A DNA stretch of 64,000 nt, from positions 6,169 through 70,168 of the forward strand of contig CAZBWM010000030.1 of assembly GCA_964495375.1 (NCBI GenBank), written 5' to 3'. This stretch comes from JAIESQ01 sp964495375 (GTDB lineage Bacteria > Planctomycetota > Planctomycetia > Pirellulales > JAEUIK01). Below the pieces are notes generated by a model, which worked only from the letters and a program-made list of their open reading frames with translations, was not told the origin of the DNA and did no database searches. A program made the translations under genes and the position numbers. Each line of letters opens with the position of its first letter. Position 1 is the first letter of the stretch. Positions 42,724-51,327 of the stretch are shown in pieces.

Positions 42724-44556
42724 ATGATCTGTCCTCCAAAACTGCTCCGCTCGCTGCGCCGCTCGCTTGTCGCGGCCCTCGGCTGCGCGAGCGCTTTGAT
42801 CTTGAGCACCATCAGCCAAGGGCAGATGGCGGTACCGGGTCGATGGGTCCCCGGCCAAGCGACCGTACCGGCGGGCGCGACCCAGGTGTTCACAATCACG
42901 ACGATGCCGACGCCCCCCCCGGCGCCAATTGGTAACCTGCCAACTGGCAACTTGCCCACCAACGGCATGCCCACCGCGACGATTCCCACAGTCGTCGGGC
43001 CAGCGCAAGTGGTGCCGATCCATTATTCGACCGAGATGGCGATCGACGAAGGGATGTACCCGCGTACCGGCGCGGCAGCCATGTGCCCTGACAGTCGGGA
43101 CCCTGCTTCTCGCGTCCCAAGCGGCTCAATGCACCTGGCGAACCGCGCTGGCATGCAAGCGTGCAACTACTGCGGCACGCGGCACGGCGGCTGTTGCTCG
43201 GGCAACTGTGGTCCCGGGAATTGTGGCGCGAGAAACGGTGCTGCCGGCAGTTGTGGCGCGATGCAGTTCGATCCCTGCGGCGGCCGCTACTATGCCAACG
43301 GCGCGACGGGCAACTGCGCCGCTGGTAACTGCGTTCCCAGTAACTGCGCACCCGGTGGGTATGTTCTTGGCGAAAGTGTCGAGATGCAACCGGGGAGCAA
43401 TCCCAGCAATTACCCTGGCAACGGCGCAGGGACTTATCCCCCCTACGAGGCGGGCGCGTACCCCGGCAACAACTTCGACTTTGAACAGGCGATGCACAGC
43501 CGCGGCAGCTTCGGCACCGGCGCCAACGCCTCGAGCTGTGCGGCGGGCTGTGGCCCTGGCAGCGTCTGGAACGCCGCGGTGGCGGCCTCGGCTTGCGGCT
43601 GCTTATGGGACGAGTGCTACGACGGCTGGTCGGTCGTCGGCCGCTGGCTGGTGCTGGCCGACTTCATGATGCTCAAGCGCAATCAATCGCACAGCGTCCC
43701 CTTCGCGACGCTCAACAACCATGAGCGCGTGGTGCTGGCGACGCGCGTGCAGGATTTTCCGTTTCGGCCGGCGATGCGCTTGGGGGTGGGCCTGCCGCTA
43801 AGTCCCAAGCTGCGCGTCGAGGGCTTGTACTTCGGCATGGCCAATTGGACTGAGACCTCCGCGGTGCGCGATGCCACGCCGAACGCGCTGGGGGGCACCG
43901 GCAATCTGTTTTCGCGATTGTCCGATTTCGGCATCCCCGCTTCGACGGCGCTCGACTACAACTCGCTGGCGTCCTTTGCTTATTACAGCGCGCTGGATAA
44001 CGCTGAGCTGAACCTGCGCCACCGCTTGCCGACGCCACCGTATGTCGAAGCGTCGCTATTGATCGGAGCACGCTACATCTCGGTGCGCGAGCGATTGAGC
44101 TTTGGCACGCAATCGAACGTGCCGACGTCAAACCTGGTCGAAACGCGCACGCAGAACGACATGGTCGGCATGCAGATTGGTGCGGCCCTGAACGCGCCCG
44201 TCCACTGGGGTTGGTGGTTCCAGGGAGAGATCAAAGGGGTGCTGATGCAGAACTCGGCCGCCCAGCAGACCGCGTACACGCACACCGATACGGTCAGCAG
44301 CACGACGTATCTCGGGAACAAATCGAGCAAGGTGGCGAGCTATGCCGGCGACCTGTCGCTGTGGTTGAGCTACCAGTGCTCGCAGCGGTTCGTGGTCCGC
44401 TTCGGGTATCAGGCGTTCTGGTTCGATGGACTGGCCCTGGCTTCGCAAAACGTCGAACGGAACATAAACATCCTGACGCTTGGTCCGGCCCAACTGCTGC
44501 ACGGGGGGCGGGTCGTCTATCACGGGCCCAGCGCTGGCCTCACTTTCTCGTGGTAA
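42724..44556 (+). CDS. Cys-rich outer-membrane beta-barrel protein (BBP7-like)
   Basis: The 610-residue protein has a signal peptide ('RSLVAALGCASALILSTIS') and a Pro/Thr/Asn-rich stretch with 'NLPTGNLPTNGMPT'. A Cys/Gly/Asn-rich region (about residues 115-305) follows, with about 20 cysteines and repeats such as 'CSGNCGPGNCGARNGAAGSC' and 'GNCAAGNCVPSNCAPGG'. From 'CYDGWSVVGRWLVLADFMML' onward it is a beta-barrel ending 'YHGPSAGLTFSW', like BBP7-type barrels. Paired cysteines suggest a cross-linked surface domain. No strong ribosome site is seen, and no family is recognised for the Cys-rich part. Confidence 0.72.
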   Translation: MICPPKLLRSLRRSLVAALGCASALILSTISQGQMAVPGRWVPGQATVPAGATQVFTITTMPTPPPAPIGNLPTGNLPTNGMPTATIPTVVGPAQVVPIHYSTEMAIDEGMYPRTGAAAMCPDSRDPASRVPSGSMHLANRAGMQACNYCGTRHGGCCSGNCGPGNCGARNGAAGSCGAMQFDPCGGRYYANGATGNCAAGNCVPSNCAPGGYVLGESVEMQPGSNPSNYPGNGAGTYPPYEAGAYPGNNFDFEQAMHSRGSFGTGANASSCAAGCGPGSVWNAAVAASACGCLWDECYDGWSVVGRWLVLADFMMLKRNQSHSVPFATLNNHERVVLATRVQDFPFRPAMRLGVGLPLSPKLRVEGLYFGMANWTETSAVRDATPNALGGTGNLFSRLSDFGIPASTALDYNSLASFAYYSALDNAELNLRHRLPTPPYVEASLLIGARYISVRERLSFGTQSNVPTSNLVETRTQNDMVGMQIGAALNAPVHWGWWFQGEIKGVLMQNSAAQQTAYTHTDTVSSTTYLGNKSSKVASYAGDLSLWLSYQCSQRFVVRFGYQAFWFDGLALASQNVERNINILTLGPAQLLHGGRVVYHGPSAGLTFSW

Positions 44557-44998
44557 GCGTCGGCAACTGACGCCAAACCTCTGCGGCGCGCAGGCGCAAT
44601 TCGTTGTCCCGCTGGCACTTCGTCCACTGGGCCGCTGGCACTTCGAGCTCGATTCGACTGCTTCTCTGCGGGTAAGACACCTGGGCCTGGGCCCCGGATG
44701 CCGCTTCAAGACCGTTACGACGCGTTTTTGAAGAGTTCGCCCCCCCCGCCATCGGGAGGGTTTATTCCCAAATTTCTGTCGATTATTCTCTTTACACAGG
44801 TGGGGGGGCTCCACGTATGCTGATACGTAAGCCTTCGGTTAGCTGGCTAAGCTTAGCCGGCGATCGCTTTGCCGTAGACATCGGCAAGGTCCGCAGGCTC
44901 CTTTCGCGAGCGACTGGCACGCGGCGAGAGAGCAGGCTTTGTGGAGGAGTCGTTTCTTTCCGCAGTTAACGTTTGGGACAGTCAATAAGGAGTCGCTC
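44557..44998 (+). ncRNA. possible structured leader of the PEP-CTERM gene
   Basis: The 442-bp spacer before the PEP-CTERM gene has two good consecutive hairpins. One pairs 44842-44849 with 44854-44861 around loop AGCT (8 bp, one G-U). The other pairs 44867-44874 with 44882-44889 around a 7-nt loop (8 bp, one G-U). The 7-mer GCAGGCT is then repeated (about 44893 and 44932), and AAGGAG precedes the GTG start. It does not match the GEMM (c-di-GMP) or cobalamin riboswitch consensus that I know. The 3' part of the preceding barrel's transcript may also lie here. No gene is seen. Confidence 0.35.
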
Positions 44999-46114
44999 GT
45001 GAAGTCCAACATCCTACGATGCGTCATTAAGACGCATCCCCTGCGCGCGCGGGTGCTGACACTTGGGTTGTCGGCCGCGGTCGTGCTGGCCGGCAGTTTT
45101 GCTAGCGCTGCTGGCCTGACGTTTACGCTCAATCAAAGTCAGAGCAATATCTCGCTCGACATCAAGAACGCCCAGCTCTTCGGGCAAGACCTGAGTCTCA
45201 GCGAACAGGCGACCGGTAGCTTAAAGTCGAGCTATACCGGTACCGTGGTTACCGATATCGATGGCAGCAGCATTGATTTTCCTGGTGGTAGCGCCGCAGA
45301 TGCGAGCATCTTGACCGGCGGCATCTTCAAGACGCCTGTCAACATGTTGCCCGGCGTCGGTGGCGTGGGCTCTGCCGCTCCCGGCGATTATGGATTCGTG
45401 TTGTCGGCGCCAATCGGACAAGCGTTGCCGCCGATCGACTTGACCTTCTTGAACATCCCCGGTGTCACGACATTGAACCTCGGCACGTTCAAGGCCGTGA
45501 ACCTCAACACGACTCTGCGCGATGTGGTGCTGGACGTAACCAGTAGTACTCCGATTGCACGATCGGGCGTTCCGGCGCTGACGACCTTCGATGCGTCGCA
45601 GACGTCGATCGTGATGTCGGGCAATGCCGACGTCAGCCTCGCCGCCGTGCTGGCCGCGGGGGATTTTCTGTCGTATCAGGTCAATGGATTGGCTCTCAGT
45701 GCCTTGGCCGGACTGATCAATGACCAAGTGCCAGGGTTGCTGAGCGTGAATTACAACCCACTGGCTTTTTTCGGCCCCTACGACATCAGCATCAGCTTGG
45801 GAACCCGCCTGCCGATCAGCGGTCTCTCGCTACCTAACGAGGATGTCACCAAGCTCGGGTCGTTGCAGGTCACTGGCACGAATTATCGCCTGACCCTGCC
45901 GGTGAGCTTCAACGCCATCCCCGACTTTAGCTCGTTGGGCGCGGCGTCAGGATTGTTGAGCTTCTTGTTGCCGTTGAATCTCGGCTTCAGTGGCCAGTTG
46001 GTCGGAACCGCTCCGAAGATTGCCGTGCCCGAGCCGGGGAGCGCTGTGCTCCTGGGCATCGGCCTGGTGAGCTTGGCGCTGGTGACCGTCAATCGCCGCC
46101 GCGGCAAGAAGTAA
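44999..46114 (+). CDS. PEP-CTERM sorting domain protein
   Basis: The 371-residue protein has a signal peptide ('VLTLGLSAAVVLAGSFASA') and a long Ser/Gly/Leu beta-rich core with no recognised family. The sorting tail is 'VPEPGSAVLLGIGLVSLALV' followed by 'NRRRGKK'. The start is GTG at 44999 with AAGGAG seven bases upstream. It is monocistronic, because a strong terminator follows at 46176. Processing by an exosortase encoded elsewhere is expected. Confidence 0.87.
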   Translation: MKSNILRCVIKTHPLRARVLTLGLSAAVVLAGSFASAAGLTFTLNQSQSNISLDIKNAQLFGQDLSLSEQATGSLKSSYTGTVVTDIDGSSIDFPGGSAADASILTGGIFKTPVNMLPGVGGVGSAAPGDYGFVLSAPIGQALPPIDLTFLNIPGVTTLNLGTFKAVNLNTTLRDVVLDVTSSTPIARSGVPALTTFDASQTSIVMSGNADVSLAAVLAAGDFLSYQVNGLALSALAGLINDQVPGLLSVNYNPLAFFGPYDISISLGTRLPISGLSLPNEDVTKLGSLQVTGTNYRLTLPVSFNAIPDFSSLGAASGLLSFLLPLNLGFSGQLVGTAPKIAVPEPGSAVLLGIGLVSLALVTVNRRRGKK

Positions 46115-46175
46115 ACAGCCCACGGGCAAGCTGAGCGTACAAGCGCCCGGCTGAAACCGAACGTGGCACAGGCGA

Positions 46176-46214
46176 GGCCGTCGGATCGCAAGATCCGGCG
46201 GCCTTTCGCTTTTT
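46176..46214 (+). terminator. Rho-independent terminator of the PEP-CTERM gene
   Basis: A 12-bp stem with one G-U pair (46176-46187 with 46192-46203) is closed by a GNRA-type GCAA loop and followed by TTTCGCTTTTT. It is strong and correctly placed 61 bp after the stop. Confidence 0.88.
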
Positions 46215-46295
46215 AGAGGGCCTGGCACCGGCGCTGGCCGCCGCAAAGGTACTGGCTCTAGCCGCGGCAATTCGCTGACGAGCTCTCAGCTCAGG

Positions 46296-47600
46296 TCACA
46301 CAACACGGCAGATAAAGCACTTAAGGTACTCGGTTTCCAGACAGGTCGTGGCCACGGGATGATCGGCCGCCGCGCCGCGCTGTTCAAGAATCTGAATATC
46401 GCGCCCCGTTTGCTGGGCCACGCCCACCAGCATGTACAAGAAGTCCTCACGCGATACCGCGCCCGTGCAACTGCAAGTGAGCAAAATGCCCCCGGGCTCC
46501 AACAGATTCACAGCCTGGCGATTGAGCCGATGGTACGCCCGCAGCGCTTCGGGGAGCGAGCCTCGATTGCGGGCAAACTTCGGCGGATCGAGCACGATGG
46601 CTCCGAATTTCTCGCGCGCGATCACCAACTCGTCGAGCGCTTCGAAGCCATCTCGTTCGACGAACCGAATGCTCGACTCGCCATTGAGCTGCGCATTGGC
46701 CCGCGCCAGGGCAATGGCTCGCGGGCTGCCATCAATGGCCACCACTTCGCTGGCGGCCCCCATGCGCCGCGCGGTGAGGCCGAAGCCGCCGCTGTAGCAG
46801 AACAAATCGAGCATGCGCGCGCCGCTGGTGTAGGCGGCCAGCGCACGACGGTTGTCCCGTTGATCGAGATAGAACCCCGTTTTCTGACCGACGGCCAGGT
46901 CAACGCCGTAGCGCAGGCCATGCTCGCTGATGAAGATCGGCCCGGCGGGATCGTGCCCCCAGGCGAGCCCCTCAAGGGGCTCCAACCCTTCGGCCTGACC
47001 AGTCCCTTTCTCGGTGCGAAAGAAAATGCCACGCGGTTTGAGGAGATCGACCAAGAGCGGCACGAGCCTCGGCAAGCGGGCGCGCATGGCCAGGCTCGTG
47101 ACCTGCACTGACAAATAATTCGCATAACGATCGACGATCAGGCCGCTGAGCCCGTCAGCCTCGCTGAAGGCGAGCCGCGCGCCACTCTCGGGATCGGTGA
47201 AGCCCAAGTTGCGCCGCAGCTTAAAGGCGGTCTCGAGCCGGCGCCGCCAGAATTCGTCGTCCAATAGCTCGGCGCGCCAGCTATAGAGCCGCACGCGAAT
47301 TCGGCTGCGGGAATTGTAGACCCCGCGGGCGATGAATTTGCCCGCCTCTGTCACCAGATCGACCGCGTCGCCATCGGCCGGCTCGCCATCGACGGCGGCG
47401 ATTGCCGAATCGAGCACCCAAGGGTGACGACCGAAAAACGGCCGCGACTTGCGCGGCTTCAGGCGGACTTGCGCCACGGCCTGGTCCGAGACGGCCGGCT
47501 CCCAGTCGATCGTTGGCGGCGGGGCCGGCTGGGGCCCGGCGGCGGCCGACTCGGGCGAAGGTTCAAGTGCGTGATCGTCGTCTGAAGTAAGCGGTTTCAT
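46296..47600 (-). CDS. rlmI: 23S rRNA (cytosine) methyltransferase, RlmI family
   Basis: The 434-residue SAM-dependent enzyme has an N-terminal extension of about 45 Pro/Ala-rich residues and then the PUA-like domain ('KPRKSRPFFGRHPWVLDSAI'). The methylase domain has 'RMLDLFCYSGGFGLTARRMG' (SAM binding), 'VLDPPKFARN' and the catalytic Cys pair 'LLTCSCTGAVS'. The family methylates C1962 of 23S rRNA. The other methylase of similar fold at 60625-61602 lacks the PUA domain. The gene converges with the PEP-CTERM gene after the terminator. Confidence 0.9.
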   Translation of the reverse strand: MKPLTSDDDHALEPSPESAAAGPQPAPPPTIDWEPAVSDQAVAQVRLKPRKSRPFFGRHPWVLDSAIAAVDGEPADGDAVDLVTEAGKFIARGVYNSRSRIRVRLYSWRAELLDDEFWRRRLETAFKLRRNLGFTDPESGARLAFSEADGLSGLIVDRYANYLSVQVTSLAMRARLPRLVPLLVDLLKPRGIFFRTEKGTGQAEGLEPLEGLAWGHDPAGPIFISEHGLRYGVDLAVGQKTGFYLDQRDNRRALAAYTSGARMLDLFCYSGGFGLTARRMGAASEVVAIDGSPRAIALARANAQLNGESSIRFVERDGFEALDELVIAREKFGAIVLDPPKFARNRGSLPEALRAYHRLNRQAVNLLEPGGILLTCSCTGAVSREDFLYMLVGVAQQTGRDIQILEQRGAAADHPVATTCLETEYLKCFICRVV

Positions 47601-47708
47601 ATACGTCCGTCATAGTCGAACTGCTCCGCGGACGAAAGGCACCGCTGGGGCTACCAGGCGTACACGGCGCCTCCCAACAGGGCGTGCCGGGGTTGATTGG
47701 TCGACCTC

Positions 47709-48761
47709 TCAGCCGTTGCCGACTGCACCCCGTCGTAGCCGATCGCGAACTGCCTGCCAGACGGGCAAGTCGGGCGGCGCCTCGACCACGATTCGCTCGA
47801 CCCCCGCATCCTCAAGCTCGTGCAAGGCGGCATAAAGCCTGGCACCGTAGTCACGCGGGACGTCAGGCATCACGAGCGTTCGTAGGTTCGACGACTTCAG
47901 GCCACGGTCGGAGCCCAAGGGCAGCCAACCGATCAATTGATGTGCCTGACAGTGCCGCTGGACTACCTGCGTGCACTGCTCAGCAATCAGTTCGAGCGGC
48001 ACTCGTGGGGCATAGTGCCGCGCTTCGAGACCCGGAGATCGGGCGATGTCGCCAGTCTCCGCCTCCCCGGGACCGCAAAGCACTGGTTCCCCTATCGCGG
48101 CCTCGAGCTCGCCGAGCGTCACCAGACCAGGACGCAACAGCCGCGGCTTGTTATCTGAAAGGTCGAGCACGGTCGACTCCAGCCCGCCAGGGGCGGCACC
48201 GCCGTCGATGACCAGGTCGATCCGGCCCGTAAGCTGCTTGAGCACGTGCGCGGCCGTAGTGGGCGATATGCACTGCGAACGATTCGCGCTGGGGGCGGCG
48301 ATCGGCCGCCCGGTCGCGCGCACCAGGGCCAATGCCAACGGATGGGCAGGAACACGCAAGCCGACGGTCGGTCCTCCCGCGGTGACGATCTCGGGGACGA
48401 GGTCCGTTTTCGGAAGCACCAACGTCAGCGGCCCCGGCCAGAACTGCTCAGCGAGCCGCTGGGCTTGCGGTGGCCAGGCCCGGACAAGGGTACGCGCGGA
48501 TGCGATGTCGGCGACGTGCACGATCACCGGGTTGGTCGCGGCTCGCCCCTTGGCGGCGAAGATTCGCGCGACAGCCGCCCGATCGGTGGCGACAGCGCCG
48601 AGTCCGTAAACGGTCTCTGTGGGAAACGCGACGAGCCCGCCGGCCCGGAGCACGCTCGCCGCACGCGCGAGGGATGTCCCCGGCTCGGTGTCCAACGCCG
48701 GACTTAAGACTTCGGTCAGCAAGGACAGTTCCCACGAAAGCGCAGGGCAATCGCTATACAC
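47709..48761 (-). CDS. tsaC: L-threonylcarbamoyladenylate synthase (Sua5/YrdC family)
   Basis: The 350-residue enzyme makes threonylcarbamoyl-AMP from threonine, bicarbonate and ATP for the t6A modification of tRNA. The YrdC signature 'GGLVAFPTETVYGLGAVATD' opens the fold, then 'ARIFAAKGRAATNPVIVHV', 'LPKTDLVPEIVTAGGPTVGL' and 'AAPSANRSQCISPTTA' follow. The C-terminal Sua5 domain makes it the long Sua5 form rather than the short TsaC. The start at GTG 48761 is supported by GGAGG four bases upstream. A GTG at 48824 is an in-frame alternative without a ribosome site. Confidence 0.9.
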   Translation of the reverse strand: MYSDCPALSWELSLLTEVLSPALDTEPGTSLARAASVLRAGGLVAFPTETVYGLGAVATDRAAVARIFAAKGRAATNPVIVHVADIASARTLVRAWPPQAQRLAEQFWPGPLTLVLPKTDLVPEIVTAGGPTVGLRVPAHPLALALVRATGRPIAAPSANRSQCISPTTAAHVLKQLTGRIDLVIDGGAAPGGLESTVLDLSDNKPRLLRPGLVTLGELEAAIGEPVLCGPGEAETGDIARSPGLEARHYAPRVPLELIAEQCTQVVQRHCQAHQLIGWLPLGSDRGLKSSNLRTLVMPDVPRDYGARLYAALHELEDAGVERIVVEAPPDLPVWQAVRDRLRRGAVGNG

Positions 48762-49232
48762 GGGGCCTCCGCAACTCACGGACGCCCCCTTTTGAACGCC
48801 CTCCAAGCTAACCGGGCATGTCACGGCACGCTACGACCCACTGCGCTGCGACACCGTGCGCTCCAACTCGGCGGCCTACGATCCGTGCGACCGCGCCAAA
48901 GGGTCTCGTCGATTTCTGGGGGTGACGTTGCAAAGCGAAATTACCCCGCACGAAGCCCCCGCACTTCCTGCCCGAAAGGCTGGCGAAGGCTGCCTAACTT
49001 CACCGCAATCGAGGCCAAATCACCCCAGCTTCACAACCGCGGCTCAGGAACCGGGAATGGCACTAACTCGTGACCCAATGGCCGGTTAACGAATGCTCAT
49101 ATCGCGACTGGCTGAGTTGTCGGCAGTGATGGCACTCGCGGGCATGCAAGTTGCCAAAGTGGCACATCGCCGCTCGCAAGAGTCTTCCCGCGACTTGCTT
49201 CGGCTGGCCTCTTCCTTCGAGAACCCAACTCC
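48762..49232. other. intergenic region between divergent genes
   Basis: This 471-bp spacer holds no convincing gene. TGGCAC occurs three times (about 49054, 49129 and 49161), but none has the TTGC at sigma-54 spacing. I could not place promoters. Confidence 0.4.
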
Positions 49233-50177
49233 ATGTCGATCCGCACTCAGCCGATCCCCTACTACGTTGCCGTTGCCCTCGGGGTGGCTCTTTTCGTGAC
49301 CTCGCCTGCTTCTCAAGCCGGCAAGCCCGACGCCCGGGCGAAGGCAGCCAAGCCAGCCGTGAAAACAACGGGCACCCGAGGCAAGGGGTCAACTTGGCAA
49401 GTTCGCGATACTGTGAACTTCAGGGTTTGCTCCGCGGGTGATCGCGAGGCGGCCGAGCAGTTGGCCACGCGTTGCGAAGAGCTCCGCGAGCATTTGGCGG
49501 GCGTGTGGCTCAATCAGCGTCCGGCTTCCGCCTGGAAGGTGCGCTGCGAAGTGGTGATGCATTCGAGCGACGCCAGCTACGAGCGGGCCGTCGGACGCGG
49601 CGCCCAAATGACGGTCGGATCGGCCCTCATTGAAACCGAAGGGAGTCGCATTGTCACCCGGCGAATCGATTTGCGCCCTGATCGAGGATCGGAAACGCAA
49701 ACCGCGCTGGCCCACGAGCTCACGCATGTGATCATCGCCGACCGCATCGACCGCAGCCAACTGGCTCCCTGGGCTGATGAAGGAATCGCCGTCTTGGCCG
49801 ATTGCCCCGAAAAGCAAAAAGCCCATTTCGACGACTTACGTCGCGGCTTGGATTCGCAAGAGACGTTCCGTATCGGCGAACTGTTCACGCTGAGCCACTA
49901 TCCGGCTCCGGAACAGATGGGGGTCTTCTACGGCCAGAGCGCTTCCCTGGCAAGCTTTTTGGTGGCGCGAGAAACACCGTCCGATTTTGTGCGGTTCCTC
50001 GAAATCGCGGCCGTCGAGGGTTACGACTCGGCGCTTAGTACGGTGTATGACATCGCCGACGTTGCCGCTCTGGAACAACTCTGGACCGCGAGCTTGAAGG
50101 GGAACGACGCTAACTTTGCCCGACAGTTGCCGGGCAAGCTCTGGCAAGTGGCCTTGGCCGATCAAGCCGCTAACTAG
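49233..50177 (+). CDS. exported gluzincin metallopeptidase (peptidase MA-like)
   Basis: The 314-residue protein has a signal peptide ('YYVAVALGVALFVTSPASQA') and a basic linker. The zinc-protease motif HELTH lies in 'LAHELTHVIIADRI' (161-165), with the third ligand Glu at about 183 in 'APWADEGIAVLAD'. The layout His-Glu-x-x-His with Glu about 20 residues later is that of gluzincins of the peptidase MA group. It is likely periplasmic or secreted; the substrate is unknown. Start ATG at 49233 with GAGAA upstream. Confidence 0.82.
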   Translation: MSIRTQPIPYYVAVALGVALFVTSPASQAGKPDARAKAAKPAVKTTGTRGKGSTWQVRDTVNFRVCSAGDREAAEQLATRCEELREHLAGVWLNQRPASAWKVRCEVVMHSSDASYERAVGRGAQMTVGSALIETEGSRIVTRRIDLRPDRGSETQTALAHELTHVIIADRIDRSQLAPWADEGIAVLADCPEKQKAHFDDLRRGLDSQETFRIGELFTLSHYPAPEQMGVFYGQSASLASFLVARETPSDFVRFLEIAAVEGYDSALSTVYDIADVAALEQLWTASLKGNDANFARQLPGKLWQVALADQAAN

Positions 50178-50213
50178 TTCATTCGCGGGATGCCGTACGC
50201 CACGCACGGATCG

Positions 50214-50256
50214 AAAAATAATGGGCCGAGCTCCACCACCAAGTGAAGCTCGGCCC
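50214..50256 (-). terminator. Rho-independent terminator (minus strand)
   Basis: A perfect 10-bp stem GGGCCGAGCT/AGCTCGGCCC (50223-50232 with 50247-50256) has a 14-nt loop and is followed on the minus strand by ATTATTTTT. It ends the gene at 50317-50847 and sits between it and the convergent protease gene. Confidence 0.8.
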
Positions 50257-50316
50257 GTCTACGGCAAAAGTGGCTAGGCGTCCGTGTTGTGGCTTAACGC
50301 GGCGATGCAACCAGGG

Positions 50317-50847
50317 CTAGTTGCCGAACCCGCGAATCTTCCGACCCGCGTCGAAAAAGAGCCGCTCCGACGAGTAGCGTCGGCCACTGCTTCGATACCC
50401 GCCGCTGTAGGAACCGCTCATCGAGCCGCTGTTTCCTTCGTACGAATAGCTGCGATAGCTACGACGCGGAGCGGCAGCCACGCCCCCTTCGGTGGTGCTC
50501 GGTGTCGGCTTCGCAGTCGGCTTCTTGGCCGTTTGCGGTTTCTTGGCGGCTTCCGGCTTCTTGGCAACTTCGGGCTTCTTGGTGGACGTGCCAGCGTTGG
50601 CCGTCGCGGCGTCGGTCGGCGTGGTGGTCGTCACGGCTTCTTCAGCGACGACAGTCGGCGCATAGTTGCGCGAGCGCGGCGCGTACGAGTAGCTGCGATA
50701 TGAGCGGCGTCCGAAGCCGTAGAGCTCATAACCGCCGCGTACCTTCGAAGCGGCGTCGCGGATCTGCGCTTGGGCGCAGTCGGCAACAAACGTCGAAGCA
50801 AGCGCGGCGATAGCCACGATCAGTGATGTCTTGAGTGCGAGTCGCAT
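50317..50847 (-). CDS. small exported Tyr/Ser-rich, Lys-Pro-repeat protein
   Basis: The 176-residue protein has a signal peptide ('LALKTSLIVAIAALASTF'). The motif 'RRSYRSYSY' occurs twice (about 49-57 and 128-136). Between the two copies is a linker with tandem 'KKPEVAKKPEAAKKPQTAKK' repeats, and the C-terminus has 'GSMSGSYSGGYRSSGRRYSS'. The composition (Tyr, Ser, Arg, Lys-Pro) suggests a disordered, basic, surface-binding protein. No family is known to me. Start ATG at 50847. A candidate promoter is at 51193-51223. Confidence 0.65.
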   Translation of the reverse strand: MRLALKTSLIVAIAALASTFVADCAQAQIRDAASKVRGGYELYGFGRRSYRSYSYAPRSRNYAPTVVAEEAVTTTTPTDAATANAGTSTKKPEVAKKPEAAKKPQTAKKPTAKPTPSTTEGGVAAAPRRSYRSYSYEGNSGSMSGSYSGGYRSSGRRYSSERLFFDAGRKIRGFGN

Positions 50848-51327
50848 GATTTGTCTCCGCCTAACTGCTGGAAAATTGGAGTGATCCTGGTCCCGTGTGG
50901 GGCCAACAGTAATTTAGGACGCGGGGCGAGCCGCGAATTCCATTGATCTGCAGCGCGACCTGGCGACGCGCGATGTGCCGTGGCTTGATCCAAAACGCAC
51001 GCAAAATCGTTACGGCCAAAGGACTGTCGCGGGCAGCCGACTTTGGCCTACAAGCGCGATGCATGGCGTGCACCTTCTAACAACGTGCTTGGCGCAGCCA
51101 GATGATGCGGCCGCCAAGAGAAATTGCCCGCAGGCAACCGGCAATCCGCTGCTGCTCTTCAAGCGCTACGCCCCCCGGCGTGGTCTACTTGAATTATACG
51201 GATGAGATGCCGGCGCGGTGCAAGCGCCAGCGCATTAAACTTCGGTAAGGCTGGCGCGCGGGGGACCGCAAGAATCGTGCCGATCGGCGGCTAGCAGCAG
51301 ACGCGCGACGGCCATTCTCGCAAGAAT
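50848..51327. other. intergenic region
   Basis: This 480-bp spacer lies between two minus-strand genes. Apart from the candidate promoter at 51193-51223 and a GC-rich hairpin (GGCGC...GCGCC, about 51211-51227), I see nothing in it. Confidence 0.4.
51193..51223 (-). promoter_or_regulatory. candidate sigma-70 promoter
   Basis: On the minus strand TTGCAC (51218-51223) and a perfect TATAAT (51193-51198) are 19 bp apart, which is longer than ideal. It would drive the small exported protein with a leader of about 340 bases. A weak candidate. Confidence 0.3.

Noticed and set aside
44842..44889. c-di-GMP (GEMM) riboswitch before a PEP-CTERM gene
   Set aside because: The hairpins are there, but the conserved GEMM bases and tetraloop receptor are not, so only an unnamed structured leader is reported.
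49054..49166. Sigma-54 promoter suggested by TGGCAC copies
   Set aside because: No TTGC at the required spacing follows any of the three copies.
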